Source: Polynucleobacter meluiroseus (GTDB taxonomy: Bacteria; Pseudomonadota; Gammaproteobacteria; Burkholderiales; Burkholderiaceae). Taken from it: a stretch of DNA of 14,110 bases. Below the pieces are notes generated by a model. It was given only the letters and a program-made list of their open reading frames with translations, ran no database searches and had not been told where the DNA came from. The DNA lies in the NCBI GenBank assembly GCA_943329505.2, contig CALQED020000007.1:1-14110 (forward strand), read 5' to 3'. The translations under genes were made by a program, and so were the position numbers. Positions 1 through 7,136 of the stretch are shown here, one piece after another (positions within the stretch are counted from its first letter, which is position 1; every line of letters begins with the position of its first letter).

Positions 1-497
1 ACCTGATGGTCACTCGACATTACACCCAAAAAGATTATCCATTCATCTTTACCAATGGGGTACAAGCTTCCTATGTTGAAGTGGATCCAGATACCGGTTT
101 TGTCAAACTTTTAAAACATTGGGCGGTGGAGGATTGTGGGCGCGTTCTCAATCCCATGTTGGTAGATGAGCAAGTGCGTGGAGCGATTGTTCAAGGTATT
201 GGCGGCGCGCTCTTTGAAGAGTGCCTCTATGATGAGAGCGGCTTACTCCGAAATGGCAGCATGGCCGACTACTTAGTGCCGATGGCGAACGAAATGCCAG
301 ACATTGAGGTGGCTCACGTTGAAACCCCAACCCAATCTTCCAAGTTAGGCGCAAAGGGTGCAGGGGAGGCTGGTACCGCTGGCGCTCCTGGCGCAGTTCA
401 AAATGCGATTAACGATGCCTTGCTACCATTTAATGCCTCGGTATTTGATCAGCCCATAACCTCCGAAAAGATTTTGCGAGCACTCAAGAAAATCTAA
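1..497 (+). CDS. Molybdopterin-binding subunit of a xanthine dehydrogenase/CO dehydrogenase-family hydroxylase, C-terminal part
   Basis: The reading frame is open at the left edge, so only the last ~165 residues are visible and the ATG at position 6 is probably internal. The visible part matches the C-terminal molybdopterin-binding domain of CoxL/XdhB-type large subunits. It has a VEVDPDTG strand, an EDCGRVLNP segment, VRGAIVQGIGGALFEE, DYLVPMANEMP, and LGAKGAGEAG, which carries the family's catalytic-base glutamate, followed by AGAPGAVQNAINDAL. Such enzymes are cytoplasmic, bind Mo-pterin, FAD and 2Fe-2S across three subunits or domains, and hydroxylate N-heterocycles, aldehydes or CO. The active-site loop that separates true CO dehydrogenase from other members is upstream of the window, so the substrate cannot be named. 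Family assignment is firm and substrate unknown. Small and medium subunit genes are not in view. Confidence 0.9.
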   Translation, partial: LMVTRHYTQKDYPFIFTNGVQASYVEVDPDTGFVKLLKHWAVEDCGRVLNPMLVDEQVRGAIVQGIGGALFEECLYDESGLLRNGSMADYLVPMANEMPDIEVAHVETPTQSSKLGAKGAGEAGTAGAPGAVQNAINDALLPFNASVFDQPITSEKILRALKKI

Positions 498-630
498 TTT
501 TCTAGGCTAACGATCTTTTTAGTGCATCGTCCTGAGGGCAGGCTTTGGGCATCCTGTAACATCGAGTCTTTAGGGTGCTCTGTCTATAAGGCTAGGCACT
601 CTTGGCTCACTTGATACGGTAAATATTGAT

Positions 631-1407
631 ATGTCCTCATTAAAAGGTAAAACAGCCCTGGTGACAGGATCTACTAGTGGCATTGGCTTAGGGATGGCAA
701 TTGCTTTAGCTAAGCAGGGCGTAAACATCATGGTCAATGGCTTTGGTGAAAAAGACGAAGCATTGGCAAAGATTAAGGCCTATGGTGTTGAGGTCGATTA
801 CCACGGCGCAGACATGAGTAAGCCGGCAGAGATTAAAGATCTTATTCACCAAACTGAAAAACGTTTTGGTTCATTGGATATCTTGATTAATAACGCTGGT
901 ATTCAGCACACTGCGAACATTGAAGATTTTCCAACCGATAAATGGGATGCCATCATTGCTATTAACTTAAGCTCTGCTTTTCATACTACTCACCATGCAC
1001 TACCGGGAATGAAGCAACGCAACTGGGGACGCATTATTAATATTGCTTCTGTACATGGGTTGGTCGCTTCAACTCAAAAAGCAGCTTATGTGGCCGCTAA
1101 GCATGGCATCGTTGGTCTGACAAAAGTGATTGCACTTGAAAATGCTCATACTGGGATTACTTGTAATGCAATCTGTCCAGGCTGGGTGTTGACACCTTTA
1201 GTTCAGAAACAAGTAGATGCGCGCGCTGAACGCGAAGGTATTTCTAATGAAGCTGCTAAGACTGCCCTAGTATCTGAGAAGCAGCCTTCTGGAGAGTTTG
1301 TATCTCCAGAACAGTTAGGCGCCCTGGCAATCTTCCTCTGTAGCCAGGATGCCTCAGAAGTTCGTGGCGCAGCGTGGAATATGGATGGTGGTTGGGCTGC
1401 TCAGTAA
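631..1407 (+). CDS. bdhA: D-3-hydroxybutyrate dehydrogenase (short-chain dehydrogenase)
   Basis: This 258-residue protein is a classical short-chain dehydrogenase that should interconvert D-3-hydroxybutyrate and acetoacetate with NAD, a step in polyhydroxybutyrate and ketone-body use in the cytoplasm. The nucleotide-binding motif TGSTSGIG is at residues 12-19, the NNAG motif lies near residue 87, and the catalytic set is Ser140, Tyr153 and Lys157. The segment CPGWVLTPLVQKQV after the active site and the C-terminal MDGGW are typical of hydroxybutyrate dehydrogenases rather than 3-oxoacyl-ACP reductases. Length fits the family (about 255-262). The start ATG has no strong Shine-Dalgarno sequence, but the N-terminal MSSLKGKTALVTGS matches the family. 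It stands alone on the plus strand and converges on the TctC gene. The spacer from 498 to 630 shows no convincing promoter or terminator. Confidence in the specific substrate is good but rests on motif memory, not alignment. Confidence 0.88.
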   Translation: MSSLKGKTALVTGSTSGIGLGMAIALAKQGVNIMVNGFGEKDEALAKIKAYGVEVDYHGADMSKPAEIKDLIHQTEKRFGSLDILINNAGIQHTANIEDFPTDKWDAIIAINLSSAFHTTHHALPGMKQRNWGRIINIASVHGLVASTQKAAYVAAKHGIVGLTKVIALENAHTGITCNAICPGWVLTPLVQKQVDARAEREGISNEAAKTALVSEKQPSGEFVSPEQLGALAIFLCSQDASEVRGAAWNMDGGWAAQ

Positions 1408-1468
1408 TTAAGATTTTACTCAGCAGTTCCCAGCTGCAAACTATGGATGATGAATCACCCTGAATGAG

Positions 1469-2449
1469 TTACTCATCCGTTATTTTGCGATCAGCAATAA
1501 TCTTGCCCCAGGTTGTAGACTGGCTTGCAATATATTTTTGCAACTCTTCTCTGCTACCTGGATTTGGCGTTAAACCATGATCAGCTAATTGTTTGTAGGT
1601 TACCTTGTCAGTCAAAACGGCTACTAGCGCTTTATTCCATTTTTCTAAAATAATGTCTGGTGTTTTACCTGGCGCTACGAAAGCATACCAATTGCTTGCA
1701 TCAAATCCTGGGTAGCCTGATTCTGCAATCGTTGGTATGTTAGGAAGGGTAGGCGCTCGCTTTAATCCAGTAGTCGCAAGCGGAATCAACTTACCATTTT
1801 TGATGTAGGGATCAGCTGTTGCAAGAGCGGAGTAGTAAGAAGATACTCTGCCGCCTAGAAGATCGACCATCGCTGGACTGCCACCTTTATAAGGTACGTG
1901 CACGGTATCAATATCAGCGCGGACATTGAAGAGTTCGCCTTGTAGGTGAGATGCGGAACCGCTACCCGTAGAGGCAAAAGTCAGCTTGCCAGGATTCTTT
2001 TTTGCATAAGCGACATATTCTTTAAGGTTCTTAATACCCAACTCTGGAATGACCACTAAAACATTAGGAAAGTTAACGCCCATTGTGAGAGGTGCCAAAT
2101 CTTTTTGTGGATCATAGGGCAGCTTCATTAGGTGAGGTGCAATCGACAGTGGTCCAATCGATCCAAAGAGAATGACCGATCCATCTGCTGGTGCAGTAGC
2201 CGTATAGGCATGGGCAATATTACCGCCAGCACCAGGCTTGTTATCCACAATGACATTTTGGCCAAGATCTTCGCTCAATTTTTTGGCGATGATTCGGGCA
2301 GAGCTGTCAGCAGATCCACCGGGAGCAAAGCCGACCACAATGGTGATCGTTTTCTTGGGCGGAAATTCTTGGGCATTGACGTGGGAGAGGGACCCAAATG
2401 CTGCCAGGGTAATCAAAGCTAATACTTGTATAAATGATTGGGCTGGCAT
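1469..2449 (-). CDS. Bug/TctC-family tripartite tricarboxylate transporter substrate-binding protein
   Basis: The 326-residue product is a periplasmic binding protein of the Bug (TctC) family, greatly expanded in betaproteobacteria. An N-terminal hydrophobic segment (about residues 6-22) ending SHVNA-QE looks like a Sec signal peptide cleaved after residue 26. The mature part has the family hallmarks: KTITIVVGFAPGGSADSSAR, NVIVDNKPGAGGNIA, TGSGSASHLQGELF, HVPYKGGSPAMVDLLGGRV and a C-terminal GLTPNPGSREELQKYI. Bug proteins bind carboxylates and similar small acids and deliver them to TctAB permeases or act as sensors. No tctA or tctB lies nearby, so this is an orphan whose ligand cannot be predicted. 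The signal peptide n-region lacks Lys or Arg before the hydrophobic core. Arg-Arg codons lie just upstream, but between the preceding in-frame stop and this ATG there is no other start codon, so the ATG stands. Confidence 0.92.
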   Translation of the reverse strand: MPAQSFIQVLALITLAAFGSLSHVNAQEFPPKKTITIVVGFAPGGSADSSARIIAKKLSEDLGQNVIVDNKPGAGGNIAHAYTATAPADGSVILFGSIGPLSIAPHLMKLPYDPQKDLAPLTMGVNFPNVLVVIPELGIKNLKEYVAYAKKNPGKLTFASTGSGSASHLQGELFNVRADIDTVHVPYKGGSPAMVDLLGGRVSSYYSALATADPYIKNGKLIPLATTGLKRAPTLPNIPTIAESGYPGFDASNWYAFVAPGKTPDIILEKWNKALVAVLTDKVTYKQLADHGLTPNPGSREELQKYIASQSTTWGKIIADRKITDE

Positions 2450-2472
2450 ATATCGTCTCGCTTAGATTGTTG

Positions 2473-2495
2473 TTTTGGCTTATTTTGTGCCAAAA
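2473..2495. repeat. Perfect 7-bp inverted repeat upstream of the tctC-type gene
   Basis: TTTTGGC (2473-2479) and GCCAAAA (2489-2495) are perfect inverted arms around a nine-base AT-rich centre. The element lies 24 bases upstream of the minus-strand tctC-type start and about 110 bases upstream of the plus-strand PuuD-like start. No T-run follows on either strand in the right position, so it does not look like a terminator. It could be an operator for the binding-protein gene; that is inference. Confidence 0.45.
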
Positions 2496-2604
2496 ATTGG
2501 ACTAAGTCACTATTTTAAGGGCAACTTTGATTTTTACCTGGCAGAACAAAGCTGACAGAATCGTTTATAGTTACACCGCATTCTTATATATAGGAGATCC
2601 TTTT

Positions 2605-3198
2605 ATGGCTTCAATTTTGACCTCATTGGGACGTACAGTATTAGCTGGTTTTGTACTTCTCGTTCTAATTATTCTCGCTTTGGGCGGTAACTTTAGCTCC
2701 GCTGAATTGCCATTCATCTTCCGCTGGTTACATGTGATGTTTGGCGTGATGTGGATTGGTTTGCTCTGGTACTTCAATTTTGTGCAAATTCCTTCTATGC
2801 CAAAAATTCCAGATGAGCAAAAACCAGCGATTGGTAAAGTGATTGCGCCAGCAGCATTGTTTTGGTTTCGCTATGCAGCACTCTTCACTGTGCTTACTGG
2901 TTTGATCGTTGCTGGTTTGAGCGGTTACCTCCACCAGGCATTTACATTGCAAGCTCCATTCCGTGCGATTGGCTTGGGCATGTGGATTGCTGTAGTAATG
3001 GCCTTTAACGTTTGGTTCATCATCTGGCCTAATCAGAAACGTGCTCTTGGTATCGTTCCTGCAGAAGCAGATGTGAAAGCAAAATCGGCTCGTGTGGCGA
3101 TGTTGACATCCCGCTTGAACACATTGCTTTCAGTACCAATGTTGTTCTTGATGGTTGCACAATCTCATAACACTACTTGGTTTGTAATTGTTTCTTAA
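2605..3198 (+). CDS. Membrane protein matching the membrane domain of urate hydroxylase PuuD, without cytochrome domain
   Basis: The start chosen is ATG 2605, preceded by AGGAG at 2592-2596. An open frame extends upstream to a TTG at 2527, but that stretch is not hydrophobic and has no ribosome site. The 197-residue product is strongly hydrophobic, with about five membrane helices near residues 10-28, 37-60, 85-106, 120-142 and 170-190. FRWLHVMFGVMWIGLLWYFNFVQIP (His43) and WFRYAALFTVLTGLIVAGLSGY match the urate-oxidase N-terminal membrane domain (PuuD/DUF989 type). Canonical PuuD is about twice as long and has a C-terminal cytochrome c domain with a CXXCH motif. Here there is no CXXCH at all, so the protein is membrane-only. 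Whether it oxidises urate is therefore uncertain; calling it a PuuD-like membrane protein is safer. A strong terminator follows directly, so it appears monocistronic. Confidence 0.75.
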   Translation: MASILTSLGRTVLAGFVLLVLIILALGGNFSSAELPFIFRWLHVMFGVMWIGLLWYFNFVQIPSMPKIPDEQKPAIGKVIAPAALFWFRYAALFTVLTGLIVAGLSGYLHQAFTLQAPFRAIGLGMWIAVVMAFNVWFIIWPNQKRALGIVPAEADVKAKSARVAMLTSRLNTLLSVPMLFLMVAQSHNTTWFVIVS

Positions 3199-3216
3199 TA
3201 ACACCTAGTAGAAGTT

Positions 3217-3245
3217 AAAAAAAGGCCCGCATCGCGGGCCTTTTT
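3217..3245. terminator. Strong bidirectional Rho-independent terminator
   Basis: A perfect stem GGCCCGC (3224-3230) and GCGGGCC (3234-3240) encloses a three-base ATC loop. It is flanked by seven A residues on the left and five T residues on the right, so it works as a hairpin plus U-tract on both strands. It sits between the convergent PuuD-like gene (ends 3198) and the rubredoxin reductase gene (ends 3263). Confidence 0.93.
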
Positions 3246-3262
3246 ATTTGTTGGCATTGCTA

Positions 3263-4432
3263 TTAGGCCAGAATGGCTGGCAATTCTTTCGTGAGGGCGC
3301 CGCGTTGTGCGGTAGCTGCGCCCATCAAGACAAAGCCTAAGAGCTTTCCATCAGCAGACTCAAAGCGCGCCTCTAGACCGCCTTCAATAGGCTTATTTTT
3401 CCATTCCCCAACAGCGCCTTTAGCGGGTGGTGAAACGATAGTTGCGAGAGCGGGCGTTTTTACCATTACTGGCATTGCAGGGTAAGTGAGGGCTGTGCGT
3501 TGACCCGTTAGCGTTACTGCCAATGCTCTAGCTGCTTGCATGATCGGCATGACATAAGGCAGCACCAGTCCTTCGACTTCAGCGCAATCACCCAAGGCAT
3601 AGATATTGGGTTGATTGGTTTCTAATTCGCGATTGACTTGAATGCCGATACCGGTAGTAATACCAGCTGCTTGAGCAAGATCAACTCGAGGCTTTAATCC
3701 CACGGCTGATAGTGCTACATCGCTAGAAATCACAGTACCATTAGCCAAAGTTATGCTCAGTTGTTGGTTAACTCGGTCAATGGATTGCACGGTGGTATTG
3801 AAATGCCAACGGACTCCGATAGCACTTAACTTATTTTGTAACTCACTAGCCGCTGTTTCTGGAATAAGCCTTCCTAGAGAGTGAGATGCTAAGTCGATTA
3901 CATCAACTTCGAAGCCACCTAAGACCAAGTCGTTAGCAAACTCGCATCCAATAAGACCTGCTCCTAATATTGCTACTTTCTTCTTACCCTGAATGGCCTC
4001 ACGAAACTTGGCATAGTCTTCAAGGTCATTGACGGTGAACATTTCATGAGCAGCATTACCCTGGACAGAGGGGCAAATTTGATCTGCGCCTAATGCCAAG
4101 ACAAGCTTGCGGTAAGCAACGTCGCCATGGCTGGTACTGATGATTTGTTTGCTGCTATTGATGGCATTGACATCCGTTAGGGCTAGGATATTAATCTCTA
4201 GTTGGGATGCCATTCCGTCTGCTGGAGTCGAAACCAATTGCGATGCTTCTTTATTACCTGCTAGGGCAGTGGAGAGCATTGGTTTGGAGTAAAAGTATCC
4301 CGGCTCTTTTGTGACCAAAGTGATCGGGATGGTTTTATCTAGTTTACGAATCTCCCGTATAACGGTATATCCAGCTAATCCGCTACCAATGATGACGATG
4401 GCAGATGAGGATGATGTAGTGTTTTGATCCAA
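3263..4432 (-). CDS. FAD-dependent NAD(P)H:rubredoxin reductase-type oxidoreductase
   Basis: This is a two-dinucleotide-fold flavoprotein of the rubredoxin/ferredoxin reductase family. It has an N-terminal FAD motif IVIIGSGLAGYTVIREI, the segment YFYSKPMLSTALAG, a second nucleotide motif AILGAGLIGCEFANDL for NAD(P)H, and the late FAD-contact motif ALGDCAEVEGLVLPYV. It should pass electrons from NAD(P)H to the rubredoxin encoded just upstream (63 bases between the rubredoxin stop and this start). No ATG exists near the N-terminus. A TTG at 4432 is preceded by AGGGAG with seven-base spacing and is the start I chose (389 residues). A second TTG at 4459 would add nine residues but lacks a ribosome site. 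In alkane degraders such reductases serve AlkB; no hydroxylase is present here, so oxidative-stress or general electron-transfer roles are more likely. It ends at the bidirectional terminator. Confidence 0.88.
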   Translation of the reverse strand: MDQNTTSSSSAIVIIGSGLAGYTVIREIRKLDKTIPITLVTKEPGYFYSKPMLSTALAGNKEASQLVSTPADGMASQLEINILALTDVNAINSSKQIISTSHGDVAYRKLVLALGADQICPSVQGNAAHEMFTVNDLEDYAKFREAIQGKKKVAILGAGLIGCEFANDLVLGGFEVDVIDLASHSLGRLIPETAASELQNKLSAIGVRWHFNTTVQSIDRVNQQLSITLANGTVISSDVALSAVGLKPRVDLAQAAGITTGIGIQVNRELETNQPNIYALGDCAEVEGLVLPYVMPIMQAARALAVTLTGQRTALTYPAMPVMVKTPALATIVSPPAKGAVGEWKNKPIEGGLEARFESADGKLLGFVLMGAATAQRGALTKELPAILA

Positions 4433-4495
4433 GACTGGGCTCCCTAGTAAGGCCTTCAATGTGGTAACGCAATGGGTGGATCAATATCAATTCGC

Positions 4496-4663
4496 TTAGC
4501 CAAGCTCAACCATTTCAAAGTCAGATTTTGATACACCACAGTCTGGACATTCCCAGTTATCAGGGACATCTGCCCAAGCTGTACCAGGCGCGATACCATC
4601 TTCTGGCAACCCTTTTTCTTCTTCATAGATAAAGCCGCATACGATACATTGCCAAGATTTCAT
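4496..4663 (-). CDS. Rubredoxin
   Basis: A 55-residue one-iron electron carrier with the two Cys knuckles intact: Cys6 and Cys9 ([10 protein letters not shown]) and Cys39 and Cys42 ([13 protein letters not shown]). The four cysteines bind a single Fe. The conserved aromatic core (Trp4, Tyr13, Trp30, Trp37) is also present, and the length is that of classic rubredoxin. The start is the ATG at 4663, because AAGGAG lies at 4669-4674 with a five-base gap; a longer in-frame ATG at 4708 would add 15 residues with no family match. It is first in a two-gene minus-strand unit with its likely reductase, and divergent from the OxyR-type regulator. The neighbourhood suggests a cytoplasmic electron-transfer pair possibly under OxyR control. 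The family is certain; the electron acceptor is not known. Confidence 0.95.
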   Translation of the reverse strand: MKSWQCIVCGFIYEEEKGLPEDGIAPGTAWADVPDNWECPDCGVSKSDFEMVELG

Positions 4664-4749
4664 TTTTACTCCTTTGATGATGAATGAGGAGTTTAAATTT
4701 AATTCCACTTTATTTCTTACACGGCCACAATTTCTCTGCAGCAGCTTAG

Positions 4750-4806
4750 CGATATCGTCCTATTCAATAATGATTATACTATTGATCAAATTAATCGATA
4801 AGGAGG
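4750..4806 (+). promoter_or_regulatory. Palindrome-rich promoter/operator region of the oxyR-type gene
   Basis: This stretch holds a -10-like TATACT (4775-4780), an eight-base palindrome CGATATCG (4750-4757), a dyad with arms TCAATA (4764-4769) and TATTGA (4780-4785), and a further palindrome TTGATCAA (4782-4789). A very strong ribosome site AGGAGG (4801-4806) follows. The main dyad overlaps the -10, the arrangement expected for negative autoregulation by a LysR-type protein. An ATA...CTAT half-site pair inside it resembles the OxyR consensus but with a one-base longer spacer. No good -35 is visible. The -10 and operator roles are inference. Confidence 0.5.
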
Positions 4807-4810
4807 CGTG

Positions 4811-5731
4811 ATGGCCTATTTACCGTCATTGAGACAACTGAGTTATTTAGTTGCATTGGCTAAGGAACTCAATTTCACACGGGCAGCTGAAACGTGTTTT
4901 GTGGGGCAATCTACCTTAAGCGCAGGCCTAAAAGAATTAGAGGATGGGTTAGGCATTAAGCTCGTCGAGCGCGACCGTCAAAATGTTTCTATTACGCCTG
5001 CTGGCTTCGAAGTGCTAGAGCGTGCCAAATCAATTTTGACTGCATCCGAAGATTTAGTGGAGTATGCCGGCGCATCCGGCAAGCCGATGACGGCAACGAT
5101 TCGTTTGGGCGTGATTCCAACCATTGCACCATTTCTACTGCCGACGGTTCTACCTGAAGTTCGCAAAAGATTTCCGGATCTGAGAATTACGCTTCGCGAA
5201 GATCTCACCGCAAACTTATTGTCCAGACTGACTGAGCATAAATTAGATTTTGCTTTAATTGCATTGCCTTATGATGTGCGCGGACTGCTGGTAGAGGAAT
5301 TATTCGATGATCACTTTTGGTTAGTGGCTCGCGAGGGTGATCCAGCGTTAAAGGGTAAGGAGGTGATCTTGCCTGCCAAAATGGCAGAGCGCTTATTACT
5401 TCTGGAAGAAGGGCATTGCTTGCGGGAGCATAGTTTGCAGGCTTGTAAAAAGGCTGATATTCGCAAGGATGAAGGTATGGAAGCCACCAGCTTATTAACC
5501 TTATTGCAAATGGTTGAATCAGGCTTTGGAATTGCCTTACTTCCTGAGATGGCAGTAAAAAGCAACCTTCTCAATAACAGCGACTTAGTCGCTAAAGCAA
5601 TGGCAACGCCGGCGCCTAAAAGAGTCATTGCTTTGGTTGCGCGAGCCTCCACTGCCCATCAAGCAGAATTTGCTGCTTTATCATCCTGCATACGTGAGCG
5701 ATTTGGAGTCGATCTCAAAAAGGTAAAGTAA
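4811..5731 (+). CDS. oxyR: OxyR-type LysR-family peroxide-sensing regulator
   Basis: The 306-residue protein has an N-terminal winged helix-turn-helix (about residues 5-63, with FTRAAETCFVGQSTLSAGLKELEDGLGIKLVER-like order) and a LysR substrate-binding domain. The OxyR redox loop is intact: Cys203 in LEEGHCLREH and Cys212 nine residues later. This is the same spacing as Cys199 and Cys208 of Escherichia coli OxyR, so peroxide sensing by a disulfide switch is expected. IRLGVIPTIAPFLLPTVLPEVRKRFPDL and ATSLLTLLQMVESGFGIALLPEMAV also match OxyR. I chose the ATG at 4811; a GTG at 4808 lies only one base from the AGGAGG ribosome site and is less plausible. The gene is divergent from the rubredoxin pair and 68 bases upstream of an Old Yellow Enzyme gene, which makes both candidate targets. 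Confidence in OxyR identity is high because both cysteines are present. Confidence 0.92.
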   Translation: MAYLPSLRQLSYLVALAKELNFTRAAETCFVGQSTLSAGLKELEDGLGIKLVERDRQNVSITPAGFEVLERAKSILTASEDLVEYAGASGKPMTATIRLGVIPTIAPFLLPTVLPEVRKRFPDLRITLREDLTANLLSRLTEHKLDFALIALPYDVRGLLVEELFDDHFWLVAREGDPALKGKEVILPAKMAERLLLLEEGHCLREHSLQACKKADIRKDEGMEATSLLTLLQMVESGFGIALLPEMAVKSNLLNNSDLVAKAMATPAPKRVIALVARASTAHQAEFAALSSCIRERFGVDLKKVK

Positions 5732-5799
5732 ATTCTGCAAGCGTAGTAAAAATTATCAGAGCTAAGCTCATCATTTCATTGTTAAAAAGAAAGTACTGA

Positions 5800-6900
5800 A
5801 TGTCCGGAAAAGAAATTATGTTCACCCCAGTCAAATTGGGCTCAATTGCCTTAAAAAATCGTATCGTGATGTCTCCTCTGACTAGGATGCGCGCAGTCGC
5901 TGGCGATGTCCCTAATCCACTTGCAAAGACTTACTATGCCCAGCGTGCCAGTGCAGGCCTGATCATTACCGAAGCAACACAAATTTCTCCCTTAGGAATG
6001 GGCTATCCGGGAACGCCTGGTATTTATACTGCGGAACAAACCGCTGCCTGGAAAGAGATTGTGACTGCAGTACATGCCAAAGGTGGCTCTATCGTTGCGC
6101 AGTTGTGGCACGTTGGCCGCATCTCCCATTCTTCATTACATCCAGAGCAGGGTGTACCAGAGGCTCCTTCTGCGATTGTGGCACCTGGACAGACTTATGG
6201 CGCTGACTGGAAGCTGCATGACTATGAGACTCCTAGAGCGATGACGCTCGATGATATTGCGCGTCTATTGAATGAGTTTGAGATAGCTGCAAAGAATGCG
6301 AAAGCAGCTGGTTTTGATGGTATTGAAATTCATTCTGCCAATGGCTATTTATTAGATCAATTTTTACAGGACAAAACCAATCAACGTAAGGACCAATATG
6401 GCGGTTCAATTGAAAACCGTTTACGTCTGTTGGGCGAAGTGATTGAGGTGACCAGTAAAGTGTTCCCAAGCGATCGGATCGGCGTCCGCCTCTCTCCCTA
6501 TGGCACCTTTAACGATATGGCGGATAGTGATCCAGTGGCCTTGTTTACTGCTGCGATTCATCATTTGAATAACTATGACTTAGCCTATGTGCATATGATT
6601 GAGCCACGCTCTACTAGTGCAGGCGGTAGCGATCAAGTGAATGAAGATGCCCCAGTGACTTCGGAACTTTTCCGTAAAGTCTATCAAGGTCAATTTATTA
6701 CTGCAGGTGGTTACGATCAAGCGATGGGTGAAAAAGCGCTTGAGGAAGGCTTAGCAGATGCTGTAGCCTATGGACGCTTGTATATTTCTAATCCAGACTT
6801 AGTGGAGCGTTTTCAGAAGAATGCTTCTTTAAACCCTTATGACCGCGCTACCTTCTATGGCGGTCATGAGGTGGGCTATACCGATTACCCAACACTCTAA
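5800..6900 (+). CDS. Old Yellow Enzyme family alkene reductase (NADH:flavin oxidoreductase)
   Basis: A 366-residue FMN-dependent TIM-barrel enzyme of the NemA/OYE class, reducing activated C=C bonds, quinones or nitro compounds with NAD(P)H in the cytoplasm. Visible active-site residues are Thr28 (SPLTRMR, flavin tuning), Trp103 in QLWHVGR, the substrate-anion-binding pair His178 and Asn181, and the proton donor Tyr183 in IHSANGYLLDQFL. RIGVRLSPYG and the late AVAYGRLYISNPDL (phosphate grip) complete the fold. Thr rather than Cys at position 28 places it with classical OYEs, not with the YqjM type. The start ATG 5800 gives the usual short lead-in; an ATG at 5818 would trim six residues, and neither has a strong ribosome site. 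It follows oxyR on the same strand, suggesting co-regulation with oxidative or electrophile stress. Physiological substrate unknown. Confidence 0.92.
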   Translation: MSGKEIMFTPVKLGSIALKNRIVMSPLTRMRAVAGDVPNPLAKTYYAQRASAGLIITEATQISPLGMGYPGTPGIYTAEQTAAWKEIVTAVHAKGGSIVAQLWHVGRISHSSLHPEQGVPEAPSAIVAPGQTYGADWKLHDYETPRAMTLDDIARLLNEFEIAAKNAKAAGFDGIEIHSANGYLLDQFLQDKTNQRKDQYGGSIENRLRLLGEVIEVTSKVFPSDRIGVRLSPYGTFNDMADSDPVALFTAAIHHLNNYDLAYVHMIEPRSTSAGGSDQVNEDAPVTSELFRKVYQGQFITAGGYDQAMGEKALEEGLADAVAYGRLYISNPDLVERFQKNASLNPYDRATFYGGHEVGYTDYPTL

Positions 6901-6923
6901 TGAATTGAATTCCGAAGGCCCGT

Positions 6924-6956
6924 AAACCCCGCACTCATCGGTGGAGTTTATTTTTT
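6924..6956 (+). terminator. Probable Rho-independent terminator after the Old Yellow Enzyme gene
   Basis: An imperfect stem pairs 6924-6932 with 6941-6949 (one mismatch, one G-U pair) around an eight-base loop and is followed after one A by six T residues (6951-6956). It starts 23 bases after the OYE stop. It overlaps the last codon and stop codon of the small minus-strand gene that ends at 6948. The mismatch makes it weaker than the terminator at 3217-3245. Confidence 0.5.
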
Positions 6957-7127
6957 ATCTTCCGGATCCTTTAGAAGATCATAGTGATTGGCTACTAGCA
7001 ATAGGGCAATAGAGGCGCAGCCCATTGCGAAAAATTGCCATTGGTGCAACATGGCAGTACCAATAACAGTCATTAATATCGTCCAGCCCACAGCCATCTT
7101 CGTTTTTTTAGTAAGTGGTTTCATCAT
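6948..7127 (-). CDS. Small two-helix membrane protein coupled to cytochrome b561
   Basis: I do not recognise a named family. The product is 59 residues (58 if the next ATG at 7124 is used). It has a positively charged N-terminus (KPLTKKTK), then a hydrophobic segment about residues 11-26, a second about residues 31-46, and a charged tail DLLKDPEDKK. This predicts two membrane helices with both ends in the cytoplasm. The ribosome site AAGGA (7136-7140) overlaps the TAA stop codon of the upstream cytochrome b561 gene, six bases before the ATG, so translation is probably coupled. That makes it a likely partner, assembly factor or small subunit of the b561 protein; this role is inferred only from coupling. 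A TTG at 7130 is in frame but less well placed. Confidence 0.72.
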   Translation of the reverse strand: MMKPLTKKTKMAVGWTILMTVIGTAMLHQWQFFAMGCASIALLLVANHYDLLKDPEDKK

Positions 7128-7136
7128 CAATAGTCC

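Noticed and set aside
540..606. Weak stem GGGTGC...GCACTC and TATAAG as a bdhA promoter
   Set aside because: A 17-base loop, a G-U pair and no matching -35 make both the hairpin and the promoter unconvincing.
1445..1478. Possible terminator between bdhA and the tctC-type gene (GGATGA...TCATCC and ATGAGT-T-ACTCAT)
   Set aside because: The arms are short, the two structures compete, and there is no T-run on either strand after them.
2527..2604. Longer PuuD-like protein starting at TTG 2527
   Set aside because: The extra 26 residues are not hydrophobic and lack a ribosome site, whereas ATG 2605 has AGGAG at the right distance.
5311..5652. 113-codon open frame on the minus strand inside oxyR
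   Set aside because: It lies entirely antisense to a well-supported oxyR gene, has no recognisable motif, and reflects codon bias of the opposite strand.
5759..5769. GAGCT-A-AGCTC palindrome after oxyR
   Set aside because: Too short and not followed by a T-run, so it is not a credible terminator.
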